Origin: Cryptomeria japonica
Taxonomy: Eukaryota > Streptophyta > Pinopsida > Cupressales > Cupressaceae
Reading direction: 5' to 3'
Length of the DNA: 60,000 bases
Assembly: GCF_030272615.1 (NCBI RefSeq)
Contig: NC_081406.1
Location: forward strand, 114,237,783-114,297,782
Part shown: in pieces, positions 24,758 to 36,179 of the stretch
Layout of the letters: every line of letters starts with the position of its first letter
Position numbering within the stretch: the first letter of the stretch is position 1
Notes under the pieces: model-generated
The model's database searches: none
Told to the model about the DNA's origin: nothing
Seen by the model: the letters and a program-made list of their open reading frames with translations, nothing else
Translations under genes and position numbers: made by a program

Positions 24758-25339
24758 GTGTTATTAACAGCTGTACCCACCAGGTCATATCTACCTGCGA
24801 CATGACTCACCTTTGGGGCCTGCCTTTTAGCCTTTAACCCTGACCTGCTGACTGTTGTGACTTGTGCAATGTGCCACCATTTTACTCGTTGTCAACAACT
24901 AGCTGGATCATCAATGTGGCATGCCATGTGGTTTTCGCTATTTCGTGGGGTATAAACTACGTGCAACTTCGCCTAGCAAAATAGCGCGAGCCGTGGATTA
25001 ATCCATGAGATGCGCACTGGTTACTGGGCCCGACAACTTTAGAAGAAAAATACACAAGGCATAAATTTTTGATTAATCAACATAATCCGCCTAGGCAAAC
25101 AACAAGGGGGAACACATCCTACGACCCCATGACCCATTAATTAAGTGAATAAAGTAATGGAAGATTAGAAACCAGAGGGTTTTAAAACAAATACGATAGG
25201 ATCTAAAATCAAAAAACCCTTAAACCCTTAAAGGCTAGAACAAAGCTGAAGCATTTGGAATTACACCCTATTCGGAAAAATTCAACATACCATAGCCAAT
25301 CATGAGAAAAGAAAAACCCAATTTTAATCAGTGATAACA
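24758..25339 (-). other. LTR 5' end (no gene seen), Gypsy-1 5' LTR
   Basis: These 582 bp at the outer end of the LTR are non-coding and collinear with 10961-11540. They include an isolated CTATTTCG...CAAAATAG inverted pair near 24940-24990. Confidence 0.6.
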
Positions 25340-25344
25340 TGAGC
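25340..25344. repeat. Target-site duplication of Gypsy-1 (right copy)
   Basis: TGAGC, partner of TGAGT at 5307-5311. Confidence 0.65.
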
Positions 25345-26811
25345 AATTAAGCATGCCTTTTCACTATTATTCAAATGAAAGATATTACCTCTAGTCTGAT
25401 TACCGGTTGCAATTTCCAAACCAGTTCTATTCATGATTTTGCATTTTTCATTTTTAAATTGTAACTAAAAACCTTTCTCAACTAATTGACCAACACTTAA
25501 AAGATTATGTTTTAATCCTTCAACATAGTAAACATTGTCAGTGTTATGTTTACCATCAAGAGATATTGAACCCTTAACTTTGATTGAACAGGCTTTGTCA
25601 TCTCCGAATCTTACTAAACCTCCATTGTATTCTTGAAAGTTCAAGAATTTGCCTTTGTCTCTAGTCATGTGATGTGAGTATCCTGAGTCAATAATCCATT
25701 CATCCTTTGATTCAACTTTAGCTGCTAGGGCTTGTTCTATCGATGGAGCAATAGGTACCGGTTGATCTTCTGTTATAACAACAAAGACCCATCCGTTGTC
25801 TACTAGATCCTCATTAGAATCATCAGTCACACCTTCATCAGCAATGTAATAGGATTTATCTTTGTTTTTCTTAAATCTATATTTCTGATATTCAGCATTA
25901 GGTTTGTATGTCCTTCTAGCTTCTTCTCTTAGTCTAGCATGTCTATTAGGACATCTTGAAGCCATATGACCAATCTTATTGCAATTGAAACATTTAAAGG
26001 GTGCTTTACCTTCATACTTACTTCCAATTGGACCTTTTGGCATTTTTCTTGCAAATAATGCTTCAAGTTCTTCAAGCTCTTCATTCTCCTTCCTAGTTTC
26101 TTCAAGTTCTCTTGCATAAAAGGCTCTCCAGTCTGATTTGTCAAAAGATGGAGCAGATGATATTGATGCTTTGAAGGCCAAATCAATTTTTATAGCAACA
26201 AGACCAAATTCCTCTATTTCAAAAGCTGAAAGTTTTCCAATCATTGTATCCCTAGTTACTGATGTATTAGGCATTGTTCTCAGCTCATTAATAGCAGTAA
26301 CCTTCATTTTATATGCCGGTGGCAAACCTCTTAAGATTTTTGAAACAATCTCATCTTCACTCAAGGTTCCTCCACAACATTTGATACCTAAAACGATTTC
26401 ATTTACTCTTTCCATAAAGGAAAAAATTCTTTCATCTTCTTCCATTTTCAAATGTTCATACCTGACTTGGAAGCTTTCAAGTTTTGTAATTTTGACTGTG
26501 GAATCCCCTTCATTCAGTGTTTCCAAATGATCCCAAATAGCTTTTACAGTAGATCTATCTGATAATCCCATGATTTGTTGATTTGATAATGCGCTCAAAA
26601 GTGCTTCTCTTGCTTTGCAATCATTTTCTTCATCTTTACCTAAAGTAATAGGAGCAGGCTGACCAACTACAGTAGTAGTATAACCATTCTTAGTAACTTC
26701 CCATATGTCTTTACCAATGCAATTTAGATGTGTCTCCATTCTGATTTTCCATATTCCATAGTTGGTTTCATCAAGTTTAGGACTATCCTTCCTGAAATAA
26801 TTAGTAGACAT
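25345..26811 (-). pseudogene. Copia-1 gag, protease and start of integrase
   Basis: ATG at 26811 (MSTNYFRKDSPKLDETNYGIW), the usual start of a UBN2-type copia Gag. This is followed by the Gag body, an intact zinc knuckle CFNCNKIGHMASRC (about 25955-25997), and the protease with DSGYSHHM near 25660-25685. The frame stays open to TAA at 25465 (likely a decayed Gln), then runs on through NQT...GNI into the pre-integrase region, where Gypsy-1 is inserted. It is the longest open copia frame in the window (448 codons). Confidence 0.92.
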
Positions 26812-26854
26812 TGGATCTCCTCAAGTTGTTAAACTTCCACAAAAAGAGGACTAG

Positions 26855-26866
26855 GCTCTGATACCA
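26855..26866 (-). promoter_or_regulatory. Copia-1 primer-binding site
   Basis: TGGTATCAGAGC, the usual initiator tRNA-Met primer site of plant copia elements, two nucleotides after the LTR end. Confidence 0.9.
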
Positions 26867-26868
26867 AT

Positions 26869-27922
26869 TGTAGGTCCTGGGGACAACTGAGAGGGGGGGG
26901 GTGAATCAGTTATCTAATAAATTCAAACCAAAATCTTATTGACCAACTTATTGCTTAATACCGGTAAGACAGTTAATTGTGCCGATAAATAATGTTAACA
27001 GGAAATGCTGTACCGATAAGAACTAATGCATGAAACATAAGCACAAAGTCAACCACAACACATGACACAAATTTTTGTACGTGGAAACCCTGTAAGGGGA
27101 AAAACCATGGTGGGAAACCTTACCCACAATCAGATGATACTACTGTAGATAGTAAGTGTACAAAGAGGGGTCTGCACATGCAGAAAGGCCAATAGCCTAG
27201 AGCTCACTACTCAAACACAAATGGGAGTCACACTGACTATAGTTGGATGGTTAAATCCAATGAGAATGTACTGCACAAAATAGCATCTTCATATGCTGAA
27301 TTCAGTACCAGTGTAATGCTGATATGCTATTCCAAAAACCTAACTTCACTTTCAAATGATGTCTTCATGTATATCTCTGCTTGATCTCACATATACCCTT
27401 CCTTAAATCTTTTTCGCATTCCAAACTTGATCTTACAAATAATATTTTACATTTATACCATACCCTAAGACCAATTTTAGTAGGTCGGCTCTACAAGATA
27501 TTACAATAAAACATTTTATAAATAATACAATATCTGATGCAATAACCGATTGAACATGTTGGCTTAATGCATTTACAACAATAATAAATCATCTCCATAG
27601 CGTGTCATGCTAATCTGGAAAAGATAAACCTGCCAGTGTAACCCTAGATAACCTAGACCTATTTGCCGGTAAAAGCAAATATGCAAATAAGAATAAACCA
27701 ATGATATTACTTCAAGGAAAAGTGTCTATATGATGTCTTCGACATTACCAGGTGTCTTCCATGTCATTGCAAGTACCAGTGAACATTATATCCTATCGGT
27801 TAACCATATACCGGTGATTGTTTGAGCATTTTACTAATTGTCGATGAATGTTGCTGGATCTCCAATGTAGGTGTGTTAGCAGGTGTTGACATCAATGACA
27901 AAACCATACCAAAATACCAATA
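26869..27922 (-). repeat. Copia-1 5' LTR
   Basis: It pairs with 1231-2269. The inner end TGTAGGTCC (plus strand) matches that LTR. The outer end reads ccaata where ccaaca is expected, one transition. GACAT follows at 27923-27927 as the right target duplication. No gene inside. Confidence 0.88.
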
Positions 27923-28486
27923 GACATGGCGAGCTATAATATGACTCATATTTGTATGAGATCATTGTAGATCATTTTGTATGAGATAGGATGCAAAGTA
28001 TGGAAAGATAATAGTAGACCTAATATGCAAATTATTGGTTAAGGGTTTATGTATGTAGCAGAGCTTAAACTGGTACTAGATTTGGCATAGCAGATGCTAA
28101 TCTAAAGTAGTACAAGACATTTGATTAATATAATCCATTTTTGTAAGTCAGTGTGACTTCTTTTGTAATTGAGTAGTGAGCTCTAGGCACTTGGCCTTCC
28201 TGCATGTGCAGGCCCCTATTGTAAGAGTAATATTCCCTTATTGGCCAGTAAGCGAATATTGTGGGTCACAAATCCCACCGAGGTTTTTCCCACACTGGGT
28301 TTCCTCGTTAAAATACTGTGTTATGGTGTGCTTCTCATGTGGTTGTTGTTATTCTTGTTTACTTCATTATTTCTGGTTTACTGGTACACAGTTTTAATAT
28401 ACTTTTCATGTTTTAAGTCAAGTAAATTTATATACCGGTTAGATACTGATTCACCCCCCCTCTTAGTATCTTTGAGAATCCTAACA
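27923..28486 (+). mobile_element. Copia-2 3' LTR, second part
   Basis: This continues 995-1230 after the Copia-1 insertion. It matches 39890-40421 of the Copia-5 LTR, including CTTGGCCTTCCTGCATGTGCAG, CCCACCGAGGTTTTTCCCAC and the C-run near 28452-28462. It ends ...AATCCTAACA at 28486. No gene is seen; the open frames at 28176-28492 have matching chance frames in Copia-5. Confidence 0.82.
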
Positions 28487-29681
28487 ATTTGAATCTCACA
28501 TACCATTTAACCAAATAATTAAATCACTTTACGAACATTAGTAATAGCTCAGTTCAGATCACTTCCGATCATCTAAACATATCTAAGTGGCTTTACTAGT
28601 TAATCATATCAACCATATCAAAACACATCCACAAAATCATTCACCACTTGACACAATGATTTTTCATGTGGAAACCCAAATGGGAAAAAAAATGGTAGGG
28701 ATGAATACCCACAAATATTTTTAACTCTTCTAAAGTTTTCCATGTTAGGAGCCAAGCCTTGTTAGAAGCTTGTACAATAATGTCCTGTTAAGTACAGATC
28801 CAATTAGGGACCACTTGGTTAAGGTATTGACTACAATACCTTGTTAGAAGTAACCTCAGTAGAGGATTTCAAATCCAAGATAATGGATCACCTAGTTAGA
28901 GGATTTAGACAATATCAAGCATGTTAAATCTTACCCAATTAAGGGATTTAACTATTATTATGGTTAGAGAAAAACAAGATTTTTGTTGATCTGGTAATAG
29001 AACTATCTTGCTTAGTTAGATCCATTTCTTCTCCTATCTGCCTTCAAAACATTCTACAGACACTCCTTCTTGCTTGACAGCAATCACAGTACCAAACGTA
29101 ACCAAGTTTCCAACACAATTACAAACAATTCATCGACCTTAAAAGAAAATATAATAGGTCTGTAACACATCACAAAACCTACAAACCTCATAGAGATCAC
29201 AAACATATCGATTCAATCATAACTGTTGGATTACATAGCAATAAACTACACATTATTCTAGAGAACTTCATCCACTCCTAGATCACCGCACATTGAATAT
29301 TGTAGCTCATGATGCAGTTTCCACTTCATGCTATGCATTTTCTCATTCCCAAGATAAACGATTACCTTCACATGCCAAAATCACTTTGAAACTTATCATG
29401 TGCATCATGCTTACGTGGCATTTTCATATTTGATCACCATTCGATCATAGATCATCACAACCGATTCACCAACCTCCATCAGTTAGGGTTATGCATATCA
29501 ACTGGTTAGGGTTACCGATTGATCACTCTCCTTGAAATACCAATACCGGTTTCCTTTACTGCTCAACTACTAGTTACATTGTTGCATCACTACCTGTTGC
29601 AATACAACTTTATTACTAGTTATTACTGATATCAATGAAAACACTATACTTTATCAATGCAATCTTCATGCAATGCCAACA
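28487..29681 (-). mobile_element. Copia-3 3' LTR, partial
   Basis: On the minus strand it begins TGTTGGCATTGCATGAAG at 29681, next to a polypurine tract. It carries the phrase CATGTGGAAACCC (plus strand, about 28665) common in plant copia LTRs. The LTR 3' end, with its C-run, is missing at 28487, so I infer that Copia-2 inserted here and the rest lies left of the window. No gene seen in these 1.2 kb. Confidence 0.65.
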
Positions 29682-30026
29682 ATCTCCCCCTTTGTCATTG
29701 ATGGCAATAAAAATATAATTACCCTTTGATTGTGATGATTGAGATTAATGCACATACACAGGTATAGGAATCTTGGTTTACATTTTTCCATGTACTCTCC
29801 TTTAACTGTATCTCCATGTCTTCAGCTGGTATCTAGCTATCAATCATATACAGCTCTTGTCCCCCTTTGACAATAATGCCAAAGTGAATACTAATAAAAA
29901 ATGGTTAACCATTCTATGCTTCACTAATTAGCAACAAGCTATTCCCCCTGTGGAGTAGCTCCACTCTACACCAATCCTTCTTCAAGATCTTAATTAAGCT
30001 TCAGGAGTAATGTCTTCCACATTTGC
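29682..30026 (-). other. Copia-3 3' untranslated region with three polypurine tracts
   Basis: No gene. On the minus strand the tracts are near 29944-29950 (in a GCTACT...AATAGC hairpin), 29860-29870, and the terminal AAAGGGGGAGAT at 29682-29694 touching the LTR. The layout matches Copia-1 and Copia-4. Confidence 0.65.
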
Positions 30027-32590
30027 TTAATTGACTTCATGTAGGGGTACAAACCCTAACTTAACTCTAAGATACTTAAAAGTAGTCTTAGGCAAAGGTT
30101 TAGTAAATATATCCGCTAGTTGTTCTTTAGTAGATACATGTTCCAATGACACATCTTTACTTTGCACTCTCTCTCTCAAGAAATGATACTTCAGCTCAAT
30201 ATGCTTTGTCCTAGCATGCAACACCAAGTTCTTAGAAATGTTTATTGCACTGGTGTTATCACATAAAATCCTTACCGGTTCTAAAATCTTCAACTTGAAA
30301 CCTTCCAAAATGTGTTTCATCCAGATTGCTTGGGTACAATTCATATATACTATAACATATTCAGCTTTTGTAGTTGATTGTGAGATACAACTCTACTTCT
30401 TGCTTCTCCAAGACACTAGTCTTCCTCCAAGAAAGAATGCTCCTCCCGTTGTACTCTTCTTGTCATCAACATTACCTTCCCAGTCTGCATCTGTATAGAC
30501 TTTTAAATCAAAGTTTCCTGCATATGGCTACCATAATTCATAATCAATTGTGCCTTTTAGATACCTAAAAAGTCTTTTGGTCACTACCATGTGTGTCTCC
30601 TTCGGGCTCTTCTAAAATGTGGCAACCAATCCTACTACATGAGCAATGTCCAGTCTGTTATGGACAACATAATGTAGTTTACCTATCATTGACTTGTACT
30701 CCTTTTCATCCATTGATGCACATTCATCCTCTTCAGACAATTTACAACCTTTAACGATTGGTGTTCCAACTGGTTTACAGTCTCCCATTCCAAAATTATT
30801 CAATACTTCTTTCACATACTTAGACTGTGTGATGAAAATGCCATCCTTCATCTTTTGGATTTATAGACCTATGAAATTTTTTATTTCACCTACTAGTGAC
30901 ATATCAAACTCATTCTTCATTTCATTGGCAAACTCATGACACATATCATCATTTCCTCCAAAAATGATATCATCCACAAATACCTCACTTACCAGTATCT
31001 TATCTCCTTCAGACTTGAGATATATGTTACTATCTTTAAAGGTTCTCTGAAAACCTATCTTCACAGAGTGCAATCTTTTATACCATGCTCTAGGTGCTTG
31101 CTTCAGTCCATATAATGCCTTATGTAATTTGCACACCATGTCCTTTTCTACAGTTAAAGCATAACCATCTAGTTGTTCAATGTAGACTTCCTCTTCCAAT
31201 ATTCCATTAAGGAATGCTAACTTCACATCCATCTAATATACTTTGAATCCTTTGTATGTTGCAAATGCAACTAGAGTCATTACTCCTTCCAATATTGCAA
31301 CTGGCGCAAATGTCTCACCATAGTCTTCACCTTCTTCTTGTGCATATCATTTGCATACTAGTCTAGCTTTATTTCTGATTACTACTCCATCTTCATTCAA
31401 TTTATTCCTGAATACCCATTTTGTACCTATTACATTCTTGTTCTCCGATCTGGGTACCAATGACCATGTATTGTTCTTATATATGTGGTCAAGTTCTTCT
31501 TCCATTGCCTTGATCTAGTCTTCATCTGCAAATGCTTCTTTTGCAGTTCTTGGTTCAATGGTGGAAATCATACAAGAGGTCTCTCTATGCCTTGTTCTTT
31601 TTTGCACACTTGCATTCATGTCACCAATGATCTGATCGAGGCTATCATTGAGTCTAACATACCTTGGAATGACATGATCTTGATTTCTAGGTTCTTCTTC
31701 TTCTTTACTTTCTTCTTCCTTTGTTGGACCTCCCTATTCTGGTTGAACTAGGGATTCTCTATTTTGTTCTTCAACTTTTGGCTTCATTGGTTCTGGTTCC
31801 AAAAATAGTATGTAAGGTTCTTCTTCCTTCTTCTATGTACTAGTTTCTCCTAATTTCTGAGGAAGCTCATCAACTCAGACATTTACACTTTCAATGATCT
31901 TCTTGGTCCGGTTGTTGTAACACTTGTAAGATTTTCTCTTGTTGGAGTAACCAAGAAATATGCCTTCATCACTCTTGGCATCAAACTTACCAACATAATC
32001 ACCTCTCTTGATAAAACATATGCCACCAAAATCTTAAAGTAACCGACATTAGGTGATCTACCATACTAGTACTCATAAGGATTTTTATCCTTGCCTCTTT
32101 TAACTAGTATCTGGTTCATTGTGTAAATAGTTGTGCTAATAGCTTCTTTCTAGAATGTCTTAGCTACACCTACTTGTATTAGCATAGTCCTAGCAGCTTC
32201 AACGATTGTTTGGTTGTTCCTTTCTGCAATACCATTCTTTTGTGGTGTCCTAGGTGCATAAATTTGCCTCTTGATTCCATTATCTTCATAGTAACTAGTG
32301 AATTCCTCAGAAGTAAACTCGCCACCTTGATTAGTTCTTAAGCACTTTATCTTCTTTCCACTTTCATTTTCAACTAAGGCTCTGAATGCCTTAAAATTTC
32401 TAAAATATTATGTCTTGCCTTTCAAGAATGTGACCCACATCATCCTTGAGCAATCATCAGTAAAAAACATGAAAATTTGATCACCTTGAATACTCCTAGT
32501 CCTCATTGGTCCATAAAAGTCGGTATGAACCAAATCTAACAAATGTTTTGCTGAGAAAGATTTGCTCTTGAAAGTTGAGGATGTCATCTA
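30027..32590 (-). pseudogene. Copia-3 pol remnant: partial integrase, RT, RNase H
   Basis: From the right: integrase from MTSSTFKSKSF and HTD (about 32530), with NGIAERNNQTI (catalytic Glu, about 32220-32250). RT follows at about 31480-30700, with [17 protein letters not shown] and FVDDIIFGG (about 30960-30990). RNase H follows, ending ADIFTKPLPK (about 30090). Frames are open only in short pieces (30861-31232, 30612-30851, 30027-30344), with stops and frameshifts between. The integrase is cut at about 32590, where the Copia-4 LTR begins. Confidence 0.85.
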
Positions 32591-33698
32591 CTCTTAATTG
32601 TCATTCCTGCATTGGTTTTGTCATTTAATTCAACACTCGTCTTCTTGGAGGTCTACATTGTTGATTTGGCACTATGGTTATATTGGTTTACTATTGAACA
32701 GACACATTATGGTCCCAACATGGATATTGGCTTATGCACAGTCACTGGTATATGTTCACCAACAAGATATATTGTTCACCGGTAGTGATGATGACTTGTT
32801 ATCATCTTGAGATCATTTGGTTATGTCGAAGACATGGATTGGAAGTTTGGATTTGGTGTTTTTCTTATTGGTCTAATCGGGTTGATAGATTTGCCTTTAC
32901 CAGCAGATAGGTCTAGGTTATGGACCAGTACATGATATTTGTTCTAGATCAGCATGACACATTATGGAGATTGTTGATTGGTTAATTGTATTGAGACGAC
33001 ATGTTGTATCACATCAAGACTTATTTGTAATTGATTTAATTATAATATCTTTAGTGAGCTGACCTCATCATGTGGTCCTAGGTTTTGTATAAATGATTGT
33101 AAGATCTCATTTATGAGATATGGTATGAAAAAGGTATGAGTTAATATTGAAGAGTAGATAAGCAGATCCTTATGCGAATCACACAAAAATTATTTGAAGG
33201 TTGAAGGAAGGTTATTGGCACTCATGTTCAGAGCTGAAACCGGTATTGAATCCAACATTGTAGATGCTATTTTGTGTTGTACATTGTTATTGGATTTAAC
33301 CATCCAATTGTAGTCAATGTGACTCCAATTTTGTGATTGAGCAATGAGCTCTAGTTGGTTGGCCTTTCTGCATGTGTAGACCCCATTTGTATACACATAC
33401 TATCTACAGTAGTATCATCTGATTGTGGGTAAGGTTTCCCACCATGGTTTTTCCCTTACTGTGTTTCCACATATAAATCTCTATGTCATGTGTTGTGTAT
33501 GTTGTTTCTCTTTTTGTTTCATGCATTAAGTTATACCCGTACTACTATAATAGTTAATCTGTTTTATCGATATTTAACTTTGGTTTACTGGCACTAAGTT
33601 TAAGTTGGAATAATTTGTATTTGGGTTATAATTTATTAACAACTTGTTAAACACTGATTCAACCCCCCCCTCTCAGTTGTCCTTCCCAGTTCCTAAAA
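32591..33698 (+). repeat. Copia-4 5' LTR
   Basis: It matches the 3' LTR 38174-38829 as far as that one goes. The left edge is approximate because the terminal TG is not recognisable. About 68 bp near 32640-32705 have no counterpart in the 3' LTR. The right end is clear: C-run (33663-33670), TCTCAGTTG, then CCTAAAA at 33698 before the primer site. No supported gene inside. Confidence 0.75.
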
Positions 33699-33700
33699 AT

Positions 33701-33712
33701 TGGTATTAGAGC
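33701..33712 (+). promoter_or_regulatory. Copia-4 primer-binding site
   Basis: TGGTATTAGAGC, one transition away from the usual tRNA-Met site. Confidence 0.82.
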
Positions 33713-33755
33713 TAAGTCCTCTTTTTGCAGAAGCCTAATAGCTTGAGGAGATCCT

Positions 33756-36179
33756 ATGGCAATAAATATTTTTCAAGAAGGATAGTCTGAAACTTGATGG
33801 AACTAACTATGGTATATGGAAGATCAGAATGGAAACACATCTGAACTACATTGGAAGAGATATATGAGATTTTACTAAGAATGACTATGTTACTCCTACT
33901 TCAAATCAACCACATCCATCGACATTGGGCAAGGACTTGGAGAATGATTGCAAAGCAAGAGAAGTGCTTTTGAGTGCATTATCAGATCAACAAATCATGG
34001 GATTATCAGATCAATCTACTACTAAAGCTATTTGGGATAAACTAGAAACATTGAATGAAGGAGATACCACTGTCAAAATTGGAAAATTGGAATGTTACTG
34101 GGTCAGGTATGAAAATTTAAAAATGGAAGAAGATGAAAGAATTTCTGCATTTATGGAAAGAGTTAATGAAATTATTATAGGAATACAATATTGTGAAAGA
34201 TCTTTAAGTGAAGATGAAATTGATTCTAAATTTTTAAGAGCATTGTCACCATCTTACAAAATGAAAGTGACTACTATTAATGAGTTGAGAACAATTCCTA
34301 ATACAACGGTTTCTAGAGATACTTTGGTTGGAAAAATTTTAGCATTTGAACTTGAAGAGGTTCGTCCTGTTGCAAAACTGATTTATCTTTTAAATCATCA
34401 TCATCAAAAACATCATCATCATCTGAGAAAACTAATTGGAAAGCACTTTATGCAAGAGAACTTGAAGATATGAGGAGAGAAAATGAAGAACTTGAAGAAC
34501 TTGAAGCACTATTTGCAAGGAAGATGCCTAAAGGTCCAGCAGGAAGTAAGTATGAAGGTAAAACACCTTTCAAATGTTTTAATTGGAATAAAGTTGGTCA
34601 TATGGCTTCTAGGTGTCTTGATAGACATGCAAGACTAAATGTGGAAGCAAGAAGAACATATAAACCTAACCTCGAATAAAAAAGTTACAAATTTAAGAAA
34701 AACAAAGATAAGTCATGTTACTATGTAGATGAAGGTGTTATAGATGACTCAAATGAAGATCCATCAGATAGTGGATGGGCATTTGTCGCATTAAAGGAAG
34801 ATTCACCGACACCTATTGTCAAATCAGTAGAGAAGGTACTAGCAGCAAAAAATGATGAAAAAGATGAATGGATTATGGATAGTGGATTCTCGCATCATAT
34901 GATTGGTGATAAAATCAAATTCATATCATTTCAAGAAATTCATGGAGGTCTATTAAGGTTTGGAGATGATAAAGATTGTTTAATCAAAGGAAAAGGTACT
35001 ATATCTTTGGATGGTAAGCATAATACTAACAATGTTTATTATGTAGAAGGTTTGAAGCATAATATTTTGAGTATTGGTCAGTTAGTGGAAAAAAGATTTC
35101 AGTTACAATTCAAGAATGGAAAATGCAAAATCATAAACCAAACTAGATTGGAGATTGCAACCGGTAATCAGACTAAAGGTAATATCATTCATTTGAATAC
35201 CAGTGATAAGATATCTTTGATTGCACATATTGATGAAAGTTGGTAATGGCATAAAAGACTCTATCATGTGAATTTTGATTGCATTGTAAAGATCAGTTCA
35301 ACTAAGGTAGTAAGGGATTTACCTAAGATTGTGAAACCTCATAATCCAGTATGTAAGGAATGTCAAATGGGAAAGCAAGTTAGAGAAACATTTAAGAGCA
35401 TTACTGAAAAATCCAATAATACTCTTGATTTAATTCATACTAATTTATGTGTTCCAGCAAGAAGAAGAAGTCTACAAGGTGATAGATACTTTATGCTAAT
35501 AATTGATGATTATTCAAGAATGTGTTGGGTTACTTTTCTCGGGGAGAAATCAAAAGCTTTTGGAAGATTCAAGATATTCAAGGCAATGGTAGAGAATGAA
35601 ACCGACAAGAAAATTAAATGTTTGAGATTAGATCAAGGAGGAGAAATTGCATCTAGAGAATTTAATGCATTCTGTGAAGTGAATGGAATCAAAGGACAAC
35701 TATCAGCACCCCAGACACCCCAGCAAAATGGAGTTGTGGAAAGGAAGAACAAAACTATTCTAGATGTAGCAAGAACCATGTTGATGGAAGCAAATTTACC
35801 TCATGTGTACAAGAGAGAAGCAGTGAATACAACAACTTACACTTTCAACAGAGTTCACATCAAAAGTGAAACCGGTAAGACCCGTTATGAACTATGGTTT
35901 GGTCATATTCCTACTCTTAAATACTTTAGAATATTTGGAAGAAAATGTTATCTTAAAAGAGATGAGTATGTCGGCAAATTTGATCCTAGAAGTGATGAAG
36001 GAATATTTCTTGGCTATTCATCGAGAAGTAAGGGATATAGATGTTATAATAAAAGATTGCAGAAAATCATTGAGAGTACTAATGTGAAGATAGATGAACA
36101 TTTTGGAGGAGAATCAAGATCTATAGAACCGATAATAGAAATGATTATAAATGAACCGACACAGATTACATTAGTATAG
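33756..36179 (+). pseudogene. Copia-4 gag, protease and integrase
   Basis: ATG at 33756, but one extra T shifts the frame within ten codons. The UBN2-type Gag body resumes at 33925-34473. The zinc knuckle (about 34578-34620) reads CFNWNKVGHMASRC, so its second Cys is Trp. The protease has DSGFSHHM (34878). The integrase (from 35247) has HKRLYHVNFDC and the rve core with HTN at about 35435 where catalytic Asp is expected, DQGGE and NGVVERKNKT (Glu kept). It ends with TAG at 36177. It is a close relative of Copia-1 and non-functional. Confidence 0.9.

Larger units (their letters stand above)
5312..25339 (-). mobile_element. Gypsy-1, full-length Ty3/gypsy retrotransposon with giant LTRs
   Basis: This 20,028-bp element lies on the minus strand. 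The 5' LTR is 18729-25339, the primer-binding site 18707-18724, gag-PR 15319-18531, pol about 11688-15250, and the 3' LTR 5312-11540. Both LTRs start TGTTATCACTGATTAAAATT and end GAAGA(C/T)AACA. They share the same unique order: repeat array, TATA box, ORF0. They therefore make up nearly two thirds of the element. The extra RNase H before RT, together with a second degraded one after it, points to the Tat/Ogre/Retand side of Ty3/gypsy. It is inserted in the Copia-1 integrase gene. Stops and frameshifts disable it. Confidence 0.92.
18729..25339 (-). repeat. Gypsy-1 5' LTR (6,611 bp)
   Basis: Transcription-order layout: TGTTATCACTG at 25339, upstream sequence, 277-bp array (23940-24757), TATAAAAG (23900-23907), ORF0 (23309-19669), tail, and ...AACA at 18729 just before the primer-binding site. 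It pairs with 5312-11540 along the whole length except the 382-bp deletion there. Confidence 0.92.
1231..27922 (-). mobile_element. Copia-1, full-length Ty1/copia retrotransposon split by Gypsy-1
   Basis: On the minus strand the order is 5' LTR (26869-27922), tRNA-Met-type primer-binding site, gag, protease, start of integrase, then the 20-kb Gypsy-1 insertion, then integrase, reverse transcriptase, RNase H, polypurine tract and 3' LTR (1231-2269). The reading frame of the integrase N-terminal region is consistent across the Gypsy-1 insertion once one copy of the target duplication is discounted. Without Gypsy-1 the element is about 6.7 kb. Multiple polypurine tracts and the 1-kb LTRs suggest the SIRE/Maximus group, but I could not test that. 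Many stops and frameshifts make it non-functional. Confidence 0.9.
28487..32590 (-). mobile_element. Copia-3, truncated Ty1/copia element
   Basis: On the minus strand: partial integrase, RT, RNase H, three polypurine tracts and a partial 3' LTR. Its sequence differs clearly from Copia-1 and Copia-4. Its gag-protease half would lie beyond Copia-4 and the other insertions, outside the window. It looks like the oldest host of this nest. Confidence 0.75.

Noticed and set aside
28176-28492. Frames with cysteine- and leucine-rich products in copia LTRs (also 40110-40331 and 45934-46161)
   Set aside because: They lie at the same place in related LTRs, but starts and lengths vary and there is no domain. 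Chance frames in conserved LTR sequence.
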